Positions 37,442 to 46,866 of a DNA stretch of 64,000 nt are shown piece by piece. This stretch comes from Salinivenus lutea. Lineage in GTDB: Bacteria; Bacteroidota; Rhodothermia; Rhodothermales; Salinibacteraceae. The translations under genes were made by a program, and so were the position numbers. Positions within the stretch are counted from its first letter, which is position 1; each line of letters begins with the position of its first letter. The DNA is taken from positions 1 through 64,000 of the forward strand of contig NCRC01000007.1 in the NCBI GenBank assembly GCA_002894685.1, given 5' to 3'. The notes under the pieces were generated by a model. It saw nothing but the letters and a program-made list of their open reading frames with translations. It was not told where the DNA came from and did no database searches.

Positions 37442-37813
37442 ATGCGACTCCGTACTGTTGGGGCGTTGCTGGCCGCCTGGGGGCTCACGTGTGGACTGCA
37501 CGTGGCCCTCGGGTGGGCGTGGACCGTGGCGGGGGGCGTCATTGTGGGCCTGTGGCAGCCGCGCCGCGGATGGCTTCTCGGCCTGGGGGGTGCTGCGCTG
37601 GGGTGGGCCACCCTCATCGGGTACACGGCGCTGGTGGCCCCGGGCGGACTCCGCCTCTTGCTTGACACGCTGGGGGCGCTCGTGGGAAACATCCCCGGCG
37701 AAGCGGTTGTTGGTGCGTCGGTCGTGTTGGGCGGGGGGCTTGGGGCCCTCGGCGGAGCGATCGGGTCGGCCTGCCGGGGCGGGGGGACGGTTCCCACTGC
37801 GGCCCCTCGCTGA
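37442..37813 (+). CDS. Small hydrophobic membrane protein of unknown function
   Basis: The product has 123 residues. It has three to four hydrophobic segments (about 5-22, 26-42, 46-65 and 85-110; Gly-rich GGGLGALGGAIGSA at the last) and short positively charged loops, so it is an inner-membrane protein. It starts two bases after the aminotransferase stop and 35 bases before prfB, so co-transcription is likely. No family is recognised. Confidence 0.7.
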   Translation: MRLRTVGALLAAWGLTCGLHVALGWAWTVAGGVIVGLWQPRRGWLLGLGGAALGWATLIGYTALVAPGGLRLLLDTLGALVGNIPGEAVVGASVVLGGGLGALGGAIGSACRGGGTVPTAAPR

Positions 37814-37847
37814 CTTCTCGTGCGTCTCTCAATTGAGCCAACGAACA

Positions 37848-38985
37848 ATGAAGAAATACACGGAAGACGACCTGCAACAACTCATCGAGCGCGTGGAAGC
37901 GCTCGGGGGCTATCTTTGACGTAGCCGGGCGCCGGCAGACCATTGAGGAGTTAAACCGGGAGCGTGTCGACCCTTCGTTCTGGGACGATCCGGAACGGGC
38001 GAAAGAGATCGAGCAGCGCATTGCCCGCGAAAAGGAGTGGATTCAGGCCTGGGAAGATGTGAAGGAGCAGGCGGAAGACATTGAGACCCTGCAGCTTCTG
38101 GCCGAGGAGGAAGGCGAAGATCTGGAAGATGAGATTTTTGCGGCGGCCGAGGCGCTGGAGGAGGACCTGGATGAGCTTGAGCTCCGCAGCCTTCTGGACG
38201 ATCCGGATGATGAGCGGAACGCGATTCTCACGATCAATCCGGGGGCGGGGGGCACCGAGAGTCAGGATTGGGCCGACATGCTGCTCCGCATGTACACCCG
38301 ATGGGCGGAGGAGAAGGGGTATGACGTCGAAATGCTGAACCACCAGGCGGGGGAGGAGGCCGGCATCAAAAGCGCCTCGATTTCGGTGGAGGGCGAATAC
38401 GCCTACGGTCGGCTGAAGGGCGAGTCGGGCGTCCACCGCCTCGTGCGCATTTCTCCGTTCGACTCCGACAGCCGCCGTCACACCTCCTTCGCCAGTGTGT
38501 TCGTGTATCCGGAGGTGGACGACAGCATCGACGTGGACCTGAGCGAGGGGGAGATGGACTTTCAGACGTTCCGGTCGGGCGGGAAGGGGGGGCAGCACGT
38601 GAACAAGGTGGACACCGGGGTGCGCCTCGTGTGGGACGGGGAGCTTTCGAACGGGGAGGAGGTGACCATCACGGCCGAGTGCACGCAGGAGCGGAGTCAG
38701 TTCCAGAACCGGTCGCGGGCGGAAACGATGCTCCGCAGCCGGATTTACCAGGCCGAGCGGGAGCTGCGAGAGCAGAAGAAGGAAGAAATCGAGAGCCAAA
38801 AAAAGAGCATCGAATGGGGAAGCCAGATCCGCTCCTACGTCCTTCACCCCTACAAAATGGTGAACGACCACCAAACGGAGACCAAGTTCTCGAATGTGGA
38901 CGCCGTTCTGGAGGGTGAGATCGACCCCTTGATCGAAGCGTTCCTCCTTCACGGGAAGAAAGATCGCGACACCTCGCCTGCGTAG
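37848..38985 (+). CDS. prfB: Peptide chain release factor 2 (programmed +1 frameshift)
   Basis: The protein is about 378 residues: 23 codons, then an in-frame TGA at 37917-37919 (context CTT TGA C), a +1 shift to GAC, and 355 more. The G-rich stretch GCTCGGGGGC just before TATCTTTGAC is the Shine-Dalgarno-like stimulator known from E. coli. Low RF2 causes slow reading of TGA and promotes the shift, so RF2 regulates itself. The tRNA-recognition SPF motif (RISPFD) and the catalytic GGQ (GGKGGQHVNK, near residue 248) are present. RF2 ends translation at UGA and UAA. Confidence 0.95.
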
Positions 38986-39112
38986 AACGCCGGGACAGCA
39001 CCGTCGAATAAAGACGTGTCGCAATTAGGGAGGGCGTAGAAACATCGCGCGACCGGTGCCGTAACGGAATTGGTGCGTTTTGATGCATCCGGTTCTTGGA
39101 GACCGCGAAACG

Positions 39113-39137
39113 GGGTGGCGGACATCGCCGCCCTTTT
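39113..39137 (+). terminator. Intrinsic terminator downstream of prfB
   Basis: An eight-base stem GGGTGGCG / CGCCGCCC (one G-T pair) with loop GACAT, followed directly by TTTT. Confidence 0.7.
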
Positions 39138-39169
39138 CTATGCGGTTCCCTACACACCGGGATGTGCGA

Positions 39170-39203
39170 CGCTCGCCCCGCTTGTCGGGTCGGGCGTTTT
39201 TTT
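39170..39203 (+). terminator. Intrinsic terminator or attenuator just before rimP
   Basis: An 11-base stem with one mismatch (CGCTCGCCCCG / CGGGTCGGGCG), loop CTTGT, then seven T. It lies 33 bases before the rimP start. A second terminator only 33 bases after the prfB one suggests either a double stop or an attenuator in the leader of the nusA operon. Confidence 0.75.
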
Positions 39204-39236
39204 GTCGTTCTTGTTCACCAATCGTGCGCCGCTGCC

Positions 39237-39704
39237 GTGAACACTGTGCAGAAGCAGCTTGCCGACCAGGTACGCCAGTTCACGGAGGAGGTCATTGCGG
39301 GGACGAGCTACTTTCTGGTGGATGTGGAAGTCCGCGGGCACAAGGGGACACGGGTGGTTGAGGTGTACGTGGACTCAACCGGGGACCTGGGGCACGACGA
39401 CCTTGCAGTGATAAGCAAGGAGGTGGGATTCCTGCTCGACGTTGAGGACACGGTAGATGGGAGCTACAAACTTGAGGTGTCCTCGCCCGGCATCAAGCGC
39501 CCGCTGACCCTGCCGAAACAATACCAAAAGAACGTTGGACGAACCTTGCGCGTACGGCACCATGTGGATGACAGCGAGGAAATCGTGGTCGGGGAGCTGA
39601 CCGCGGCGAATGAGGAGGGCATTGAAATTGAACGATCGTCTGGAGAACAGCTGGTGCTCTCCTACGACGACATTACGCAGGCGCGCATCGAACTGCCTTG
39701 GTAA
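39237..39704 (+). CDS. rimP: Ribosome maturation factor RimP
   Basis: The product has 155 residues. RimP assists 30S subunit maturation. It has the N-terminal alpha/beta domain (VDVEVRGHKGTRVVEVYVDS), the SKEVGFLLDVED helix, the conserved YKLEVSSPGIKRPL loop and a C-terminal SH3-like barrel. The GTG at 39237 is chosen because the upstream ATG at 39096 would put a terminator hairpin inside the coding region. It is the first gene of the rimP-nusA-infB-rbfA-truB-ribF-rpsO-pnp cluster. Confidence 0.9.
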   Translation: MNTVQKQLADQVRQFTEEVIAGTSYFLVDVEVRGHKGTRVVEVYVDSTGDLGHDDLAVISKEVGFLLDVEDTVDGSYKLEVSSPGIKRPLTLPKQYQKNVGRTLRVRHHVDDSEEIVVGELTAANEEGIEIERSSGEQLVLSYDDITQARIELPW

Positions 39705-39773
39705 CTCGTGCTGAGCTGACGCTGCTCTGTTGTCCAGGGGCGGCTGTACTCCATCACAGGATGATACTGACTT

Positions 39774-41420
39774 ATGCGAAGCGAAGACCTTGTCTCTTCT
39801 TTCGGGGAAATTGCCCGGGCCAAAGATATTGACCGGGACACCCTTCAAATTATTGTGGAAGATGTCTTCCGGGCGATGCTCCGGAAGCGATTCGGGGCGG
39901 ACGAGGCCTTCGAGATCATTTTTAATCCCAACCAGGGGGACATCCAGATCCTTCACATCCAGGAGGTTGTGGAGGACTGGGACCTGGAGGATCCTGTGAC
40001 CGAGATTGAGCACAGCGAGGCGCAGAAGATCGACGAGAGCTTTGACGTCGGGGACGAGGTGGCCAGCGAACTGGAAATCAACGACTTTGGCCGTCGGGCG
40101 GTGATGACGGCGCGGCAGACGTTCCGCCAGCGGATCCGAGACATCGAGAAGGAGCACGTGTACGAGAAGTACACGGAGCTCATCGGCGAGATTGTGGTGG
40201 GGGAGATTTACCAGGTTCGCCGTCACGAAACGCTTTTGATGCATGAGGACACCGAGCTCGCCCTTCCCAAAAGTGAGCAAATCCCGGACGACCATTACCG
40301 AAAGGGCAATATGCTCCGCACGGTCGTCAAGGAGGTGCGCCGCGACGCGGGAAGCGACCCCCAGGTGGTGGTGAGCCGGACGTCCCCGGTCTTCATGGAG
40401 CGCCTCTTTGAGGTGGAGGTGCCGGAGGTGTACGACGGCATCGTTGAAATCAAAAAGGTGGCCCGGATCCCGGGGGATCGGGCGAAGGTAGCGGTGACGA
40501 GCCACGACGCAAAGGTCGATCCTGTGGGCGCCTGTGTTGGGGTGAAGGGGGTTCGGATTAATGCCGTCGTCCGGGAGCTCTCGAACGAGAACATCGACGT
40601 GATGGAGTGGTCCGACGATTCGGCGGAACTGATCGCCCGGGCCCTGTCGCCGGCGGAACCGACCAACGTGGAGCTGAACGTGGACGCCGAGCCGCCCCGC
40701 GCCCGTGTCGAGGTGCCGCCGGACGAGGTGAGTCAGGCGATCGGCAAGCGCGGCGTAAACATCAAACTCGCCTCACAGCTCACGGGCTTCGAGATCGACG
40801 TGTACCGCGAGATTCCGGCGGACGAGGAAGACATCGACATCGAAGAGTTTGGGGACGAGCTCAGCGAAGAGACGATCGAGAAGCTCAAGCACATTGGGTG
40901 TGACACCGGAAAGGCGGTGCTTGAGCTGTCGGCCGACGCCCTGTCGCGCCGCGCAGACCTCGACAAGGAGACGGCGAAGCGTGTTCTCGACATTATCGAG
41001 ACCGAGTTCGAGAAGGGGCCGGGCATTATCGAGGCCATCCGCCGGGGACGCTTTACCGTGGAGTCGGTGCAGGCCCCCGATGCGACCGAGACGGACGGAA
41101 CGGCGGCTCCCGACGCGAACGAGGGCCCCTCACAGGACTCGGCCGCCCAGGAGGCCCCCGATCAGGAGGCTCCCGCTCAGGAGGCTCCCGCTCAGGAGGC
41201 CGAGGACGAGCCGGTCGAGGCAGAGAAAGATGACGATCCTGAGTCGTCCGAAACCGCTGAAGAGCCGCACGGTACGGCCCACACAGGGGATTCCGAGCCG
41301 GAGGCGAATCCCGACGCGGCCCAGTCAGTGGAATCTTCAGAGGAAACAGGAGAAGAGGATGCCCGCAAAGAGGATGCCGACACGGAACCCGTTCGGGAAG
41401 AGCCCGAAGTAAAATCCTAA
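39774..41420 (+). CDS. nusA: Transcription elongation/termination factor NusA
   Basis: The product has 548 residues. Domain order: the RNA polymerase-binding N-terminal domain (1-130), an S1 domain (about 135-205), two KH domains (about 210-350; GACVGVKGVRINAVVREL and AIGKRGVNIKLASQL), a helix-hairpin-helix-like region (about 360-425), then a 115-residue Ala/Pro/Glu/Asp-rich tail with a near-repeat of QEAPAQEA. NusA modulates pausing, termination and antitermination. The acidic tail replaces the paired AR domains of E. coli. Confidence 0.94.
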   Translation: MRSEDLVSSFGEIARAKDIDRDTLQIIVEDVFRAMLRKRFGADEAFEIIFNPNQGDIQILHIQEVVEDWDLEDPVTEIEHSEAQKIDESFDVGDEVASELEINDFGRRAVMTARQTFRQRIRDIEKEHVYEKYTELIGEIVVGEIYQVRRHETLLMHEDTELALPKSEQIPDDHYRKGNMLRTVVKEVRRDAGSDPQVVVSRTSPVFMERLFEVEVPEVYDGIVEIKKVARIPGDRAKVAVTSHDAKVDPVGACVGVKGVRINAVVRELSNENIDVMEWSDDSAELIARALSPAEPTNVELNVDAEPPRARVEVPPDEVSQAIGKRGVNIKLASQLTGFEIDVYREIPADEEDIDIEEFGDELSEETIEKLKHIGCDTGKAVLELSADALSRRADLDKETAKRVLDIIETEFEKGPGIIEAIRRGRFTVESVQAPDATETDGTAAPDANEGPSQDSAAQEAPDQEAPAQEAPAQEAEDEPVEAEKDDDPESSETAEEPHGTAHTGDSEPEANPDAAQSVESSEETGEEDARKEDADTEPVREEPEVKS

Positions 41421-41481
41421 AGGGCTGGTGTTGGGGCGCTACGATTGCTTTACAGGTTACTGAGTAACAACTGATTGCCAT

Positions 41482-44400
41482 ATGGCGACTACGACGAAAG
41501 ACTTTGAGAAGAAACTCTTCCAGGTAGTCCGGGAGCTCAACGTGTCCCAGGATCGTGTGGAGGAGTTTCTGGAGGAGGAAGGGTATACAGATGCTCTCTC
41601 CGGGGCCGGTCTGAATGCGAAGATTGTCGACGAGGAGGCCTATCTCGTTTTGCGGGAGGAGTACGCCGACGATGCCGAGGCCGCTGAACGCATTCGCGAG
41701 CTCCGGTCCCAGTCGGACGACACAGGGGCGGGCCAGCACGATGAGGTCGCGACGCTCGATGAAGAGCAGGAGGCCGAGCCGGAACCGACGCCGGACGAAG
41801 CCGAGGCAGAAGAGGAGTCGGCGCCCGAGGCGGAGGCGGCCGACGCCGAACCGGACGCCGCGGCCGATGTCTCCGAGGAGGCCCCCGCCTCGCCGACCGA
41901 CGAGGCCGCGGAGGCTGAGCCTGTAGACGAGGCGACGGAGGCCGACGAGGCGGAAGCGGAAGCGACGCCGACCGAAGAAGCGCCGGAGGCAGAGGCGGAT
42001 CTTGCAGAAGACGAGGCGCCCCCCGAGGACGATGCGGTAGAAGCGGCAGAACCCGCCGAGGCGCAGGACGCTGAGGAAGCTCCCTCCGTTGACGCCGATT
42101 CTGAAGGCGAAGCGACGGCGACGGAGGACGTCGACTCTCCGGACGTCGAAACGACGGAGGCGGAAGCGGAAGCCGAAGAGGACGTTTCTTCCGCGGAGGT
42201 TGAGGAGGAAGAGGCTCCTGCCCCGACGGCGGACGAGGCTGAGGCTGAGAGTGAAGCGGAGGGCACCGATGAAGACCCGGCCGCCTCGGAAGAGGCCGTC
42301 TCGGAAGAGGAGGACACGTCCGATGTGCGCACGGCCGAGAAGCAGCCGATGGCCAAGGAGGGCGTGCCGGAAGAAGAGGTCGATACAGAGGACATTGAAA
42401 GCGTGGAGGAGGGCGAGGAGGACGAGGAAGACTCCGGCACCCTGAAGGCCAACCGGTACCGCTTGAGCGGCACTCAGGTCGTCGGCAAAGTGGACGTCAA
42501 CAAGTTTCAGCGTCCGAAGCGAAAGCGGAAGCGAAAAGAGAAGTCGGACGAGGACGACGACGATTCGCAGGATCGCGACCAGAAAAAGAAGCAGAAGAAA
42601 AAGCAAAAGAAGAAGAAAAAGAAGAAGAGTCGGAAGCCCGACGAGGAGGATGTCGAGCAGACCATCCAGGAAACCCTGCAGGAGCTGGAGCAGGGCGCCA
42701 GCCGGGCCCGGCAGCGTCGCCGCCGTCGCCGTCGCGAGCGACACGAGAAACAGCGCCAGCGGCGTCGAGAACAGAGGGCGGAGAAGGAGGATGTGGTCGA
42801 GCTCACGGAGTACGTAACGACCGGGGAGCTTGCAAGCCTGATGGGCGAGCCGGTGAGCGACGTGATCGACACCCTCTTCGATGCGGGCATGATGGTGTCG
42901 ATCAACCAGCGGCTCGATCGGGAGGCGATTGAGTTCGTCGTCGACGAGTACGACATGGAAGTGGAGTTCGTCGACGAGGTTGGGGAGGGGGTCATTGAGC
43001 TTGAGGAAGACGATCCGGAAGACCTTGAGCCCCGGGCCCCCGTCGTCACCGTGATGGGACACGTCGACCACGGGAAAACCTCCCTCCTCGACTACATCCG
43101 AAATGCGAATGTGGTGGCCGGGGAAGAAGGGGGCATCACCCAGCACATCGGCGCGCACTACGTGGAGCTTACGGACCACGAGGACGAGGCGGTGACCTTC
43201 CTCGACACCCCGGGCCACGAGGCCTTTACGGCCATGCGTGCCCGAGGGGCCAAGGCGACCGACATCGTGATCCTGGTGGTGGCCGCCGACGATTCCGTGA
43301 TGCCGCAGACCATTGAGGCCATCAACCACGCGCAGGCCGCGGACGTGCCGATCGTGCTTGCGATCAACAAGATGGACAAGCGAGAAGCCGACGCGGAGCG
43401 CGTGCGAGCGGAGCTTGCCGAGCACAATGTTCTGGTTGAGGAATACGGAGGCGATGTCCAGGCGGCCGAAGTGTCCGCCGAAACGGGACAGGGCATTGAC
43501 GACCTCCTGGAAAAGGTGGTCCTGCAATCCGAAATCATGGAGCTGCAGGCAAATCCGAATCGCCAGGCGTCCGGGGTTGTGATTGAGAGTCGCCTGGAGA
43601 AGGGCCGCGGAAACGTCATTACTGTGCTTGTGCAGAACGGCACCCTCGAGGTGGGCGACCCCTTCCTCGCCGGCCGACACAGCGGCAGCGTGCGGGCAAT
43701 GTTCGACGAGCGAGACAACCGAGTCGAATCGGTGGGGCCCTCCCAGCCCGCCCTCGTGCTTGGGTGCGACGGGTCGCCCGAGGTGGGCGATCAGTTTATC
43801 GCGATGGAGGACGAAGGGGAGGCCCGAGACCTGGCGCAGGAGCGTCAGCGCATCCACCGCGAGCAGGAGCTTCGGCGCAAGAGCCAGGTGTCGCTCGACC
43901 AGGTCAGCCGCCGGATGGCGGAAGGCGAATTCCACGAGCTCAACCTCATTGTGAAGGCCGACGTGGGCGGATCGGTCGAGGCGCTCTCCGACGCGCTCCT
44001 CAAGCTGAAGACCGACGAGGTGGCCGTAAACATCATCCACAGTGGCGTGGGCGCCATCACAGAAAGCGACGTGATGCTCGCCCGGGCCTCCGACGCGATC
44101 ATCCTCGGGTTCCAGGTCCGTCCGACGTCCGGGGCCCGCGAGGCCGCCAGCCGCGAAGAGGTGGACATCCGTGCGTACTCGGTCATCTACGACGCCATCG
44201 AGGACGTTCGCGACGCCCTCGAAGGACTCCTCTCGCCCGAGCGGCGCGAAGAGACCAAGGGCCGCGTCGAGGTGCGCGACACGTTCAGCGTGCCGAATGT
44301 GGGAACCGTGGCCGGCGGCTACGTGACCGAAGGCACGGTCAACCGCAACCACCGCGTCCGCGTCGTTCGCGACGGAGTGGTGCAGTACGAGGGGCAGATT

Positions 44401-44550
44401 GGGTCGCTCAAGCGGTTCGAGGAGGATGTGAAGGAGGTCCAGAACGGATACGAATGCGGGATCTCGATCGAGAACTACGACGACATCAAGGTCGACGATG
44501 AATTTGAGACCTACGTCGTGGTCGAAGAGAAGCGCGAGCTCGAGGTGTAG
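41482..44550 (+). CDS. infB: Translation initiation factor IF-2
   Basis: The product has 1022 residues, longer than E. coli IF-2 (890). Residues 1-70 form the N-terminal helical domain, about 80-320 are almost purely acidic with Ala and Pro, and about 360-385 are a lysine block. The GTPase domain starts near 525: GHVDHGKTSLLD, DTPGHEAFTAMRARGA and NKMDK. The C-terminal domains hold the fMet-tRNA site. The start Met fits MATTTKDFEKKLFQV. It lies 61 bases after nusA. Confidence 0.95.
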   Translation: MATTTKDFEKKLFQVVRELNVSQDRVEEFLEEEGYTDALSGAGLNAKIVDEEAYLVLREEYADDAEAAERIRELRSQSDDTGAGQHDEVATLDEEQEAEPEPTPDEAEAEEESAPEAEAADAEPDAAADVSEEAPASPTDEAAEAEPVDEATEADEAEAEATPTEEAPEAEADLAEDEAPPEDDAVEAAEPAEAQDAEEAPSVDADSEGEATATEDVDSPDVETTEAEAEAEEDVSSAEVEEEEAPAPTADEAEAESEAEGTDEDPAASEEAVSEEEDTSDVRTAEKQPMAKEGVPEEEVDTEDIESVEEGEEDEEDSGTLKANRYRLSGTQVVGKVDVNKFQRPKRKRKRKEKSDEDDDDSQDRDQKKKQKKKQKKKKKKKSRKPDEEDVEQTIQETLQELEQGASRARQRRRRRRRERHEKQRQRRREQRAEKEDVVELTEYVTTGELASLMGEPVSDVIDTLFDAGMMVSINQRLDREAIEFVVDEYDMEVEFVDEVGEGVIELEEDDPEDLEPRAPVVTVMGHVDHGKTSLLDYIRNANVVAGEEGGITQHIGAHYVELTDHEDEAVTFLDTPGHEAFTAMRARGAKATDIVILVVAADDSVMPQTIEAINHAQAADVPIVLAINKMDKREADAERVRAELAEHNVLVEEYGGDVQAAEVSAETGQGIDDLLEKVVLQSEIMELQANPNRQASGVVIESRLEKGRGNVITVLVQNGTLEVGDPFLAGRHSGSVRAMFDERDNRVESVGPSQPALVLGCDGSPEVGDQFIAMEDEGEARDLAQERQRIHREQELRRKSQVSLDQVSRRMAEGEFHELNLIVKADVGGSVEALSDALLKLKTDEVAVNIIHSGVGAITESDVMLARASDAIILGFQVRPTSGAREAASREEVDIRAYSVIYDAIEDVRDALEGLLSPERREETKGRVEVRDTFSVPNVGTVAGGYVTEGTVNRNHRVRVVRDGVVQYEGQIGSLKRFEEDVKEVQNGYECGISIENYDDIKVDDEFETYVVVEEKRELEV

Positions 44551-44572
44551 AGCGGACGCTCTGATCTCTTTC

Positions 44573-44601
44573 CCCGGTCCGTCGACCGGGCCGTCGTTTT
44601 T
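44573..44601 (+). terminator. Terminator-like hairpin between infB and rbfA
   Basis: A perfect seven-base stem CCCGGTC / GACCGGG with loop CGTC, then six bases and five T. It may lower expression of the downstream genes or mark an internal operon boundary. Confidence 0.5.
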
Positions 44602-44621
44602 GTTGCATTTCTGCTGGTCCC

Positions 44622-45032
44622 ATGAGCATTCACACCGAACGCGTGGCCGAACTTGTGCAGCGAGAGGTGGCCCGCATCTTGCAGCGGGAGTACGCCGATC
44701 AGCTGCAGCCCATGGTGACGATCACCCATGCGCGGGTGACGGGCGACCTCTCGATTGCCTACGTGTACGCAAGCGTGATGGGGGATACGTCTGAGAAGCG
44801 TCAGGCCACCTTTGAGCAACTGAAGGCGCTCACCTCCGAAATTCGGAGCAAGCTTGCGTCCCGGATTCGCCACCAGGTCAAAGAAATTCCTGAGCTCAAG
44901 TTCTTCCTGGACGAGTCGTTCCAGAAGGCGAAGCGGATGGAGTCGCTCTTTGACCGCATCCAGGAGGAGAGGAGCCGACGCACGACCGATTCGGATCCGG
45001 AGCAGCCGGACGAGGACACCGGATCCGCGTAG
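44622..45032 (+). CDS. rbfA: Ribosome-binding factor A
   Basis: The product has 136 residues. RbfA is a KH-like protein needed for late 30S maturation and 16S 5' end processing. Characteristic segments are [38 protein letters not shown] and the C-terminal [20 protein letters not shown]. The last 25 residues are an acidic tail. It sits between infB and truB as in many bacteria. Confidence 0.93.
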   Translation: MSIHTERVAELVQREVARILQREYADQLQPMVTITHARVTGDLSIAYVYASVMGDTSEKRQATFEQLKALTSEIRSKLASRIRHQVKEIPELKFFLDESFQKAKRMESLFDRIQEERSRRTTDSDPEQPDEDTGSA

Positions 45033-45084
45033 CGGGCCGACCGGGGGCGTTTCGCCGTACTTACCAGAGTCGCCTTTTGCACCT

Positions 45085-45831
45085 GTGCCCTCCAGCGCCG
45101 CCCAGCGTGACATTCCCCCGGAGATTGTGTACCGGGCGTCCGAGGTGCCTTCGTCGCCCGCGGACGGGGCGGCCGTTCTTGTGGAGAAGCCGAAGGGGGC
45201 GACCTCGCGGGATGTCGTCAACGCACTCCAACAGGCCACTGGGATTGAGAAGGTCGGGCATTCCGGCACCCTCGACCCCATGGCGACCGGCCTGCTGATT
45301 GTGTTGGTGGCCCGCCCCGCCACGCGCCTGCAGGCGGCCTTCATGCACCACGACAAGACATACGAGGGGACGATGCGACTGGGGGAACGGACGCGGTCGC
45401 ACGACGCCAAGACGGAGGTGGTGGAGAGGACGGATCCGTCGTCCCTGACGCGCCCGCAGATCGCCGCGGCGTGCCAGCGCTACGTCGGGTCGTTCTGGCA
45501 GACCCCGCCCATGTATTCGGCGGTGCACGTGGACGGGGAGCGCCTGTACAAGAAGGCCCGCCGGGGGGAAACGGTGGAGCGACCGCCGCGCCGCGTGCGG
45601 CTGGAGACCTTCGACCTTCTCGACTGGTCTCCCCCGACCCTCCAGTTCCGCCTGACGTGCTCGAAGGGCACCTACGTCCGGGCCCTTGCCCGCGACATCG
45701 GGGCGGACCTCGAGGTGGGGGCACACCTCACGGCCCTCCGGCGGACGGCGATTGGTCCCTACCGCGTCTCCGACGCCTGGTCGCTCGACGCGCTCGTACT
45801 CGCTCTCACGGATGATGCGGCACACCCATGA
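45085..45831 (+). CDS. truB: tRNA pseudouridine(55) synthase TruB
   Basis: The product has 248 residues. TruB converts uridine 55 of the T-loop to pseudouridine. The catalytic Asp lies in GHSGTLDPMATGLLIV; KTYEGTMRLGERTRSHDA and SKGTYVRALARDIGADLEVG are further family motifs. A GTG start is chosen since it follows rbfA and precedes the conserved VLVEKPKGATSRDVVNALQQ by the usual distance. It lacks a long C-terminal PUA domain. Its stop overlaps the ribF start by four bases (ATGA), indicating translational coupling. Confidence 0.92.
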   Translation: MPSSAAQRDIPPEIVYRASEVPSSPADGAAVLVEKPKGATSRDVVNALQQATGIEKVGHSGTLDPMATGLLIVLVARPATRLQAAFMHHDKTYEGTMRLGERTRSHDAKTEVVERTDPSSLTRPQIAAACQRYVGSFWQTPPMYSAVHVDGERLYKKARRGETVERPPRRVRLETFDLLDWSPPTLQFRLTCSKGTYVRALARDIGADLEVGAHLTALRRTAIGPYRVSDAWSLDALVLALTDDAAHP

Positions 45832-46760
45832 CATGTGAGATTGGCTGGGAGAATATCTCGCAGGACCCCCGTTCGATTGTGACGGTGGGGACGTTTGACG
45901 GAGTCCATCGCGGCCACCAGGCCATTGTCGACTACCTGCTTGAACGGGCGCAGGCGCAAGGCGGAACGAGCACGGTGGTGTCGTTCGACCCGCATCCGCG
46001 GTCGGTTGTGCACGATGAGGACGTGCCCCTTCTGACGACGGTACCGGAGCGTGCCTCCCTGCTGTCCGATCTGGGGATCGACCGGCTGGTCGTCATTCCG
46101 TTCTCGTTGACCTTCGCGCAGATCTCACCGGAGGAGTACGTGCAGGAGGTGCTGGTTCGCCGCATCGGCCTCCAGGAAATCACCGTCGGGTACGACCACC
46201 GCTTCGGGCGCAAGCGTGCCGGGGACGTGGACCTCCTCAAACAGTTGGGAACCACCCACGGCTTCGACGTCGACGTTATTCCTCCACGGGAGGTGGGGCC
46301 CGATGTGGTGTCCTCGAGCATGATTCGCGAGCGGGTTGGGGAAGGGGACGTGCAGCGCGCGGCGGAGCTGCTGGGCCGTCCGTACCAGCTGTCGGGGACG
46401 GTGGCGCGGGGAGAGGGCCGAGGCCGCACGATTGGGTTTCCGACCGCCAATCTCTCCATTCCCGATCCGCGAAAACTCGTGCCCAAGAGGGGTGTCTATG
46501 CCGTTTGGGTGCAGCTTCCAGGTGGCGAGAAGAAGCCCGGGATGTTGAACATTGGCCACCGGCCCACCTTCGATGAGATGGATGTGACCGTAGAGGCGCA
46601 TCTTCTGGATTTCGAGGGGGACCTCTACGGAGAGACCCTGACTGTACAGTTCATGCAAAGATTGCGAGACGAACAGAAATTTGCTTCCGCCGACGCACTC
46701 GCCACGCAACTATCAGAAGACGAACAGCATTGTAAACGTGTTCTAGAAGATCGTGACTGA
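45828..46760 (+). CDS. ribF: Bifunctional riboflavin kinase / FAD synthetase
   Basis: The product has 310 residues. The N-terminal adenylyltransferase domain has TVGTFDGVHRGHQAIVDYL and VGYDHRFGRKRAGD; the C-terminal riboflavin kinase domain has GRGRTIGFPTANLS and KRGVYAVWV. It makes FMN and FAD from riboflavin. It overlaps the end of truB by four bases, so it is translated from the same message. Confidence 0.94.
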   Translation: MTCEIGWENISQDPRSIVTVGTFDGVHRGHQAIVDYLLERAQAQGGTSTVVSFDPHPRSVVHDEDVPLLTTVPERASLLSDLGIDRLVVIPFSLTFAQISPEEYVQEVLVRRIGLQEITVGYDHRFGRKRAGDVDLLKQLGTTHGFDVDVIPPREVGPDVVSSSMIRERVGEGDVQRAAELLGRPYQLSGTVARGEGRGRTIGFPTANLSIPDPRKLVPKRGVYAVWVQLPGGEKKPGMLNIGHRPTFDEMDVTVEAHLLDFEGDLYGETLTVQFMQRLRDEQKFASADALATQLSEDEQHCKRVLEDRD

Positions 46761-46866
46761 TCACCTGGGAGGCGCGCAGGACCACACCCCGGTGGCCTCC
46801 CCGGCGGTTATCGCGGTTTCTTCTTTAGCATGGCATAATCTAAAGAGGTACCCACACCGCACGACA

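Noticed and set aside
39040-39110. A stretch before rimP that resembles part of a class II tRNA (GGAATTGGTGCG)
   Set aside because: No acceptor stem, no T-loop consensus and no cloverleaf could be drawn, although E. coli has a tRNA at this operon position.
41145-41200. Short direct repeats in the 3' part of nusA considered as a CRISPR or regulatory repeat
   Set aside because: They are coding repeats (QEAP type) in the acidic tail, too short and without spacers.
42570-42640. A-rich tract in infB as a possible slippery sequence
   Set aside because: The frame is intact through it and it simply encodes a lysine-rich linker of IF-2.
41053-44352. A 1099-residue ORF on the minus strand opposite infB and nusA
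   Set aside because: Antisense shadow caused by GC-rich codon use; it encodes runs of Leu/Arg/Phe opposite the acidic region of IF-2.
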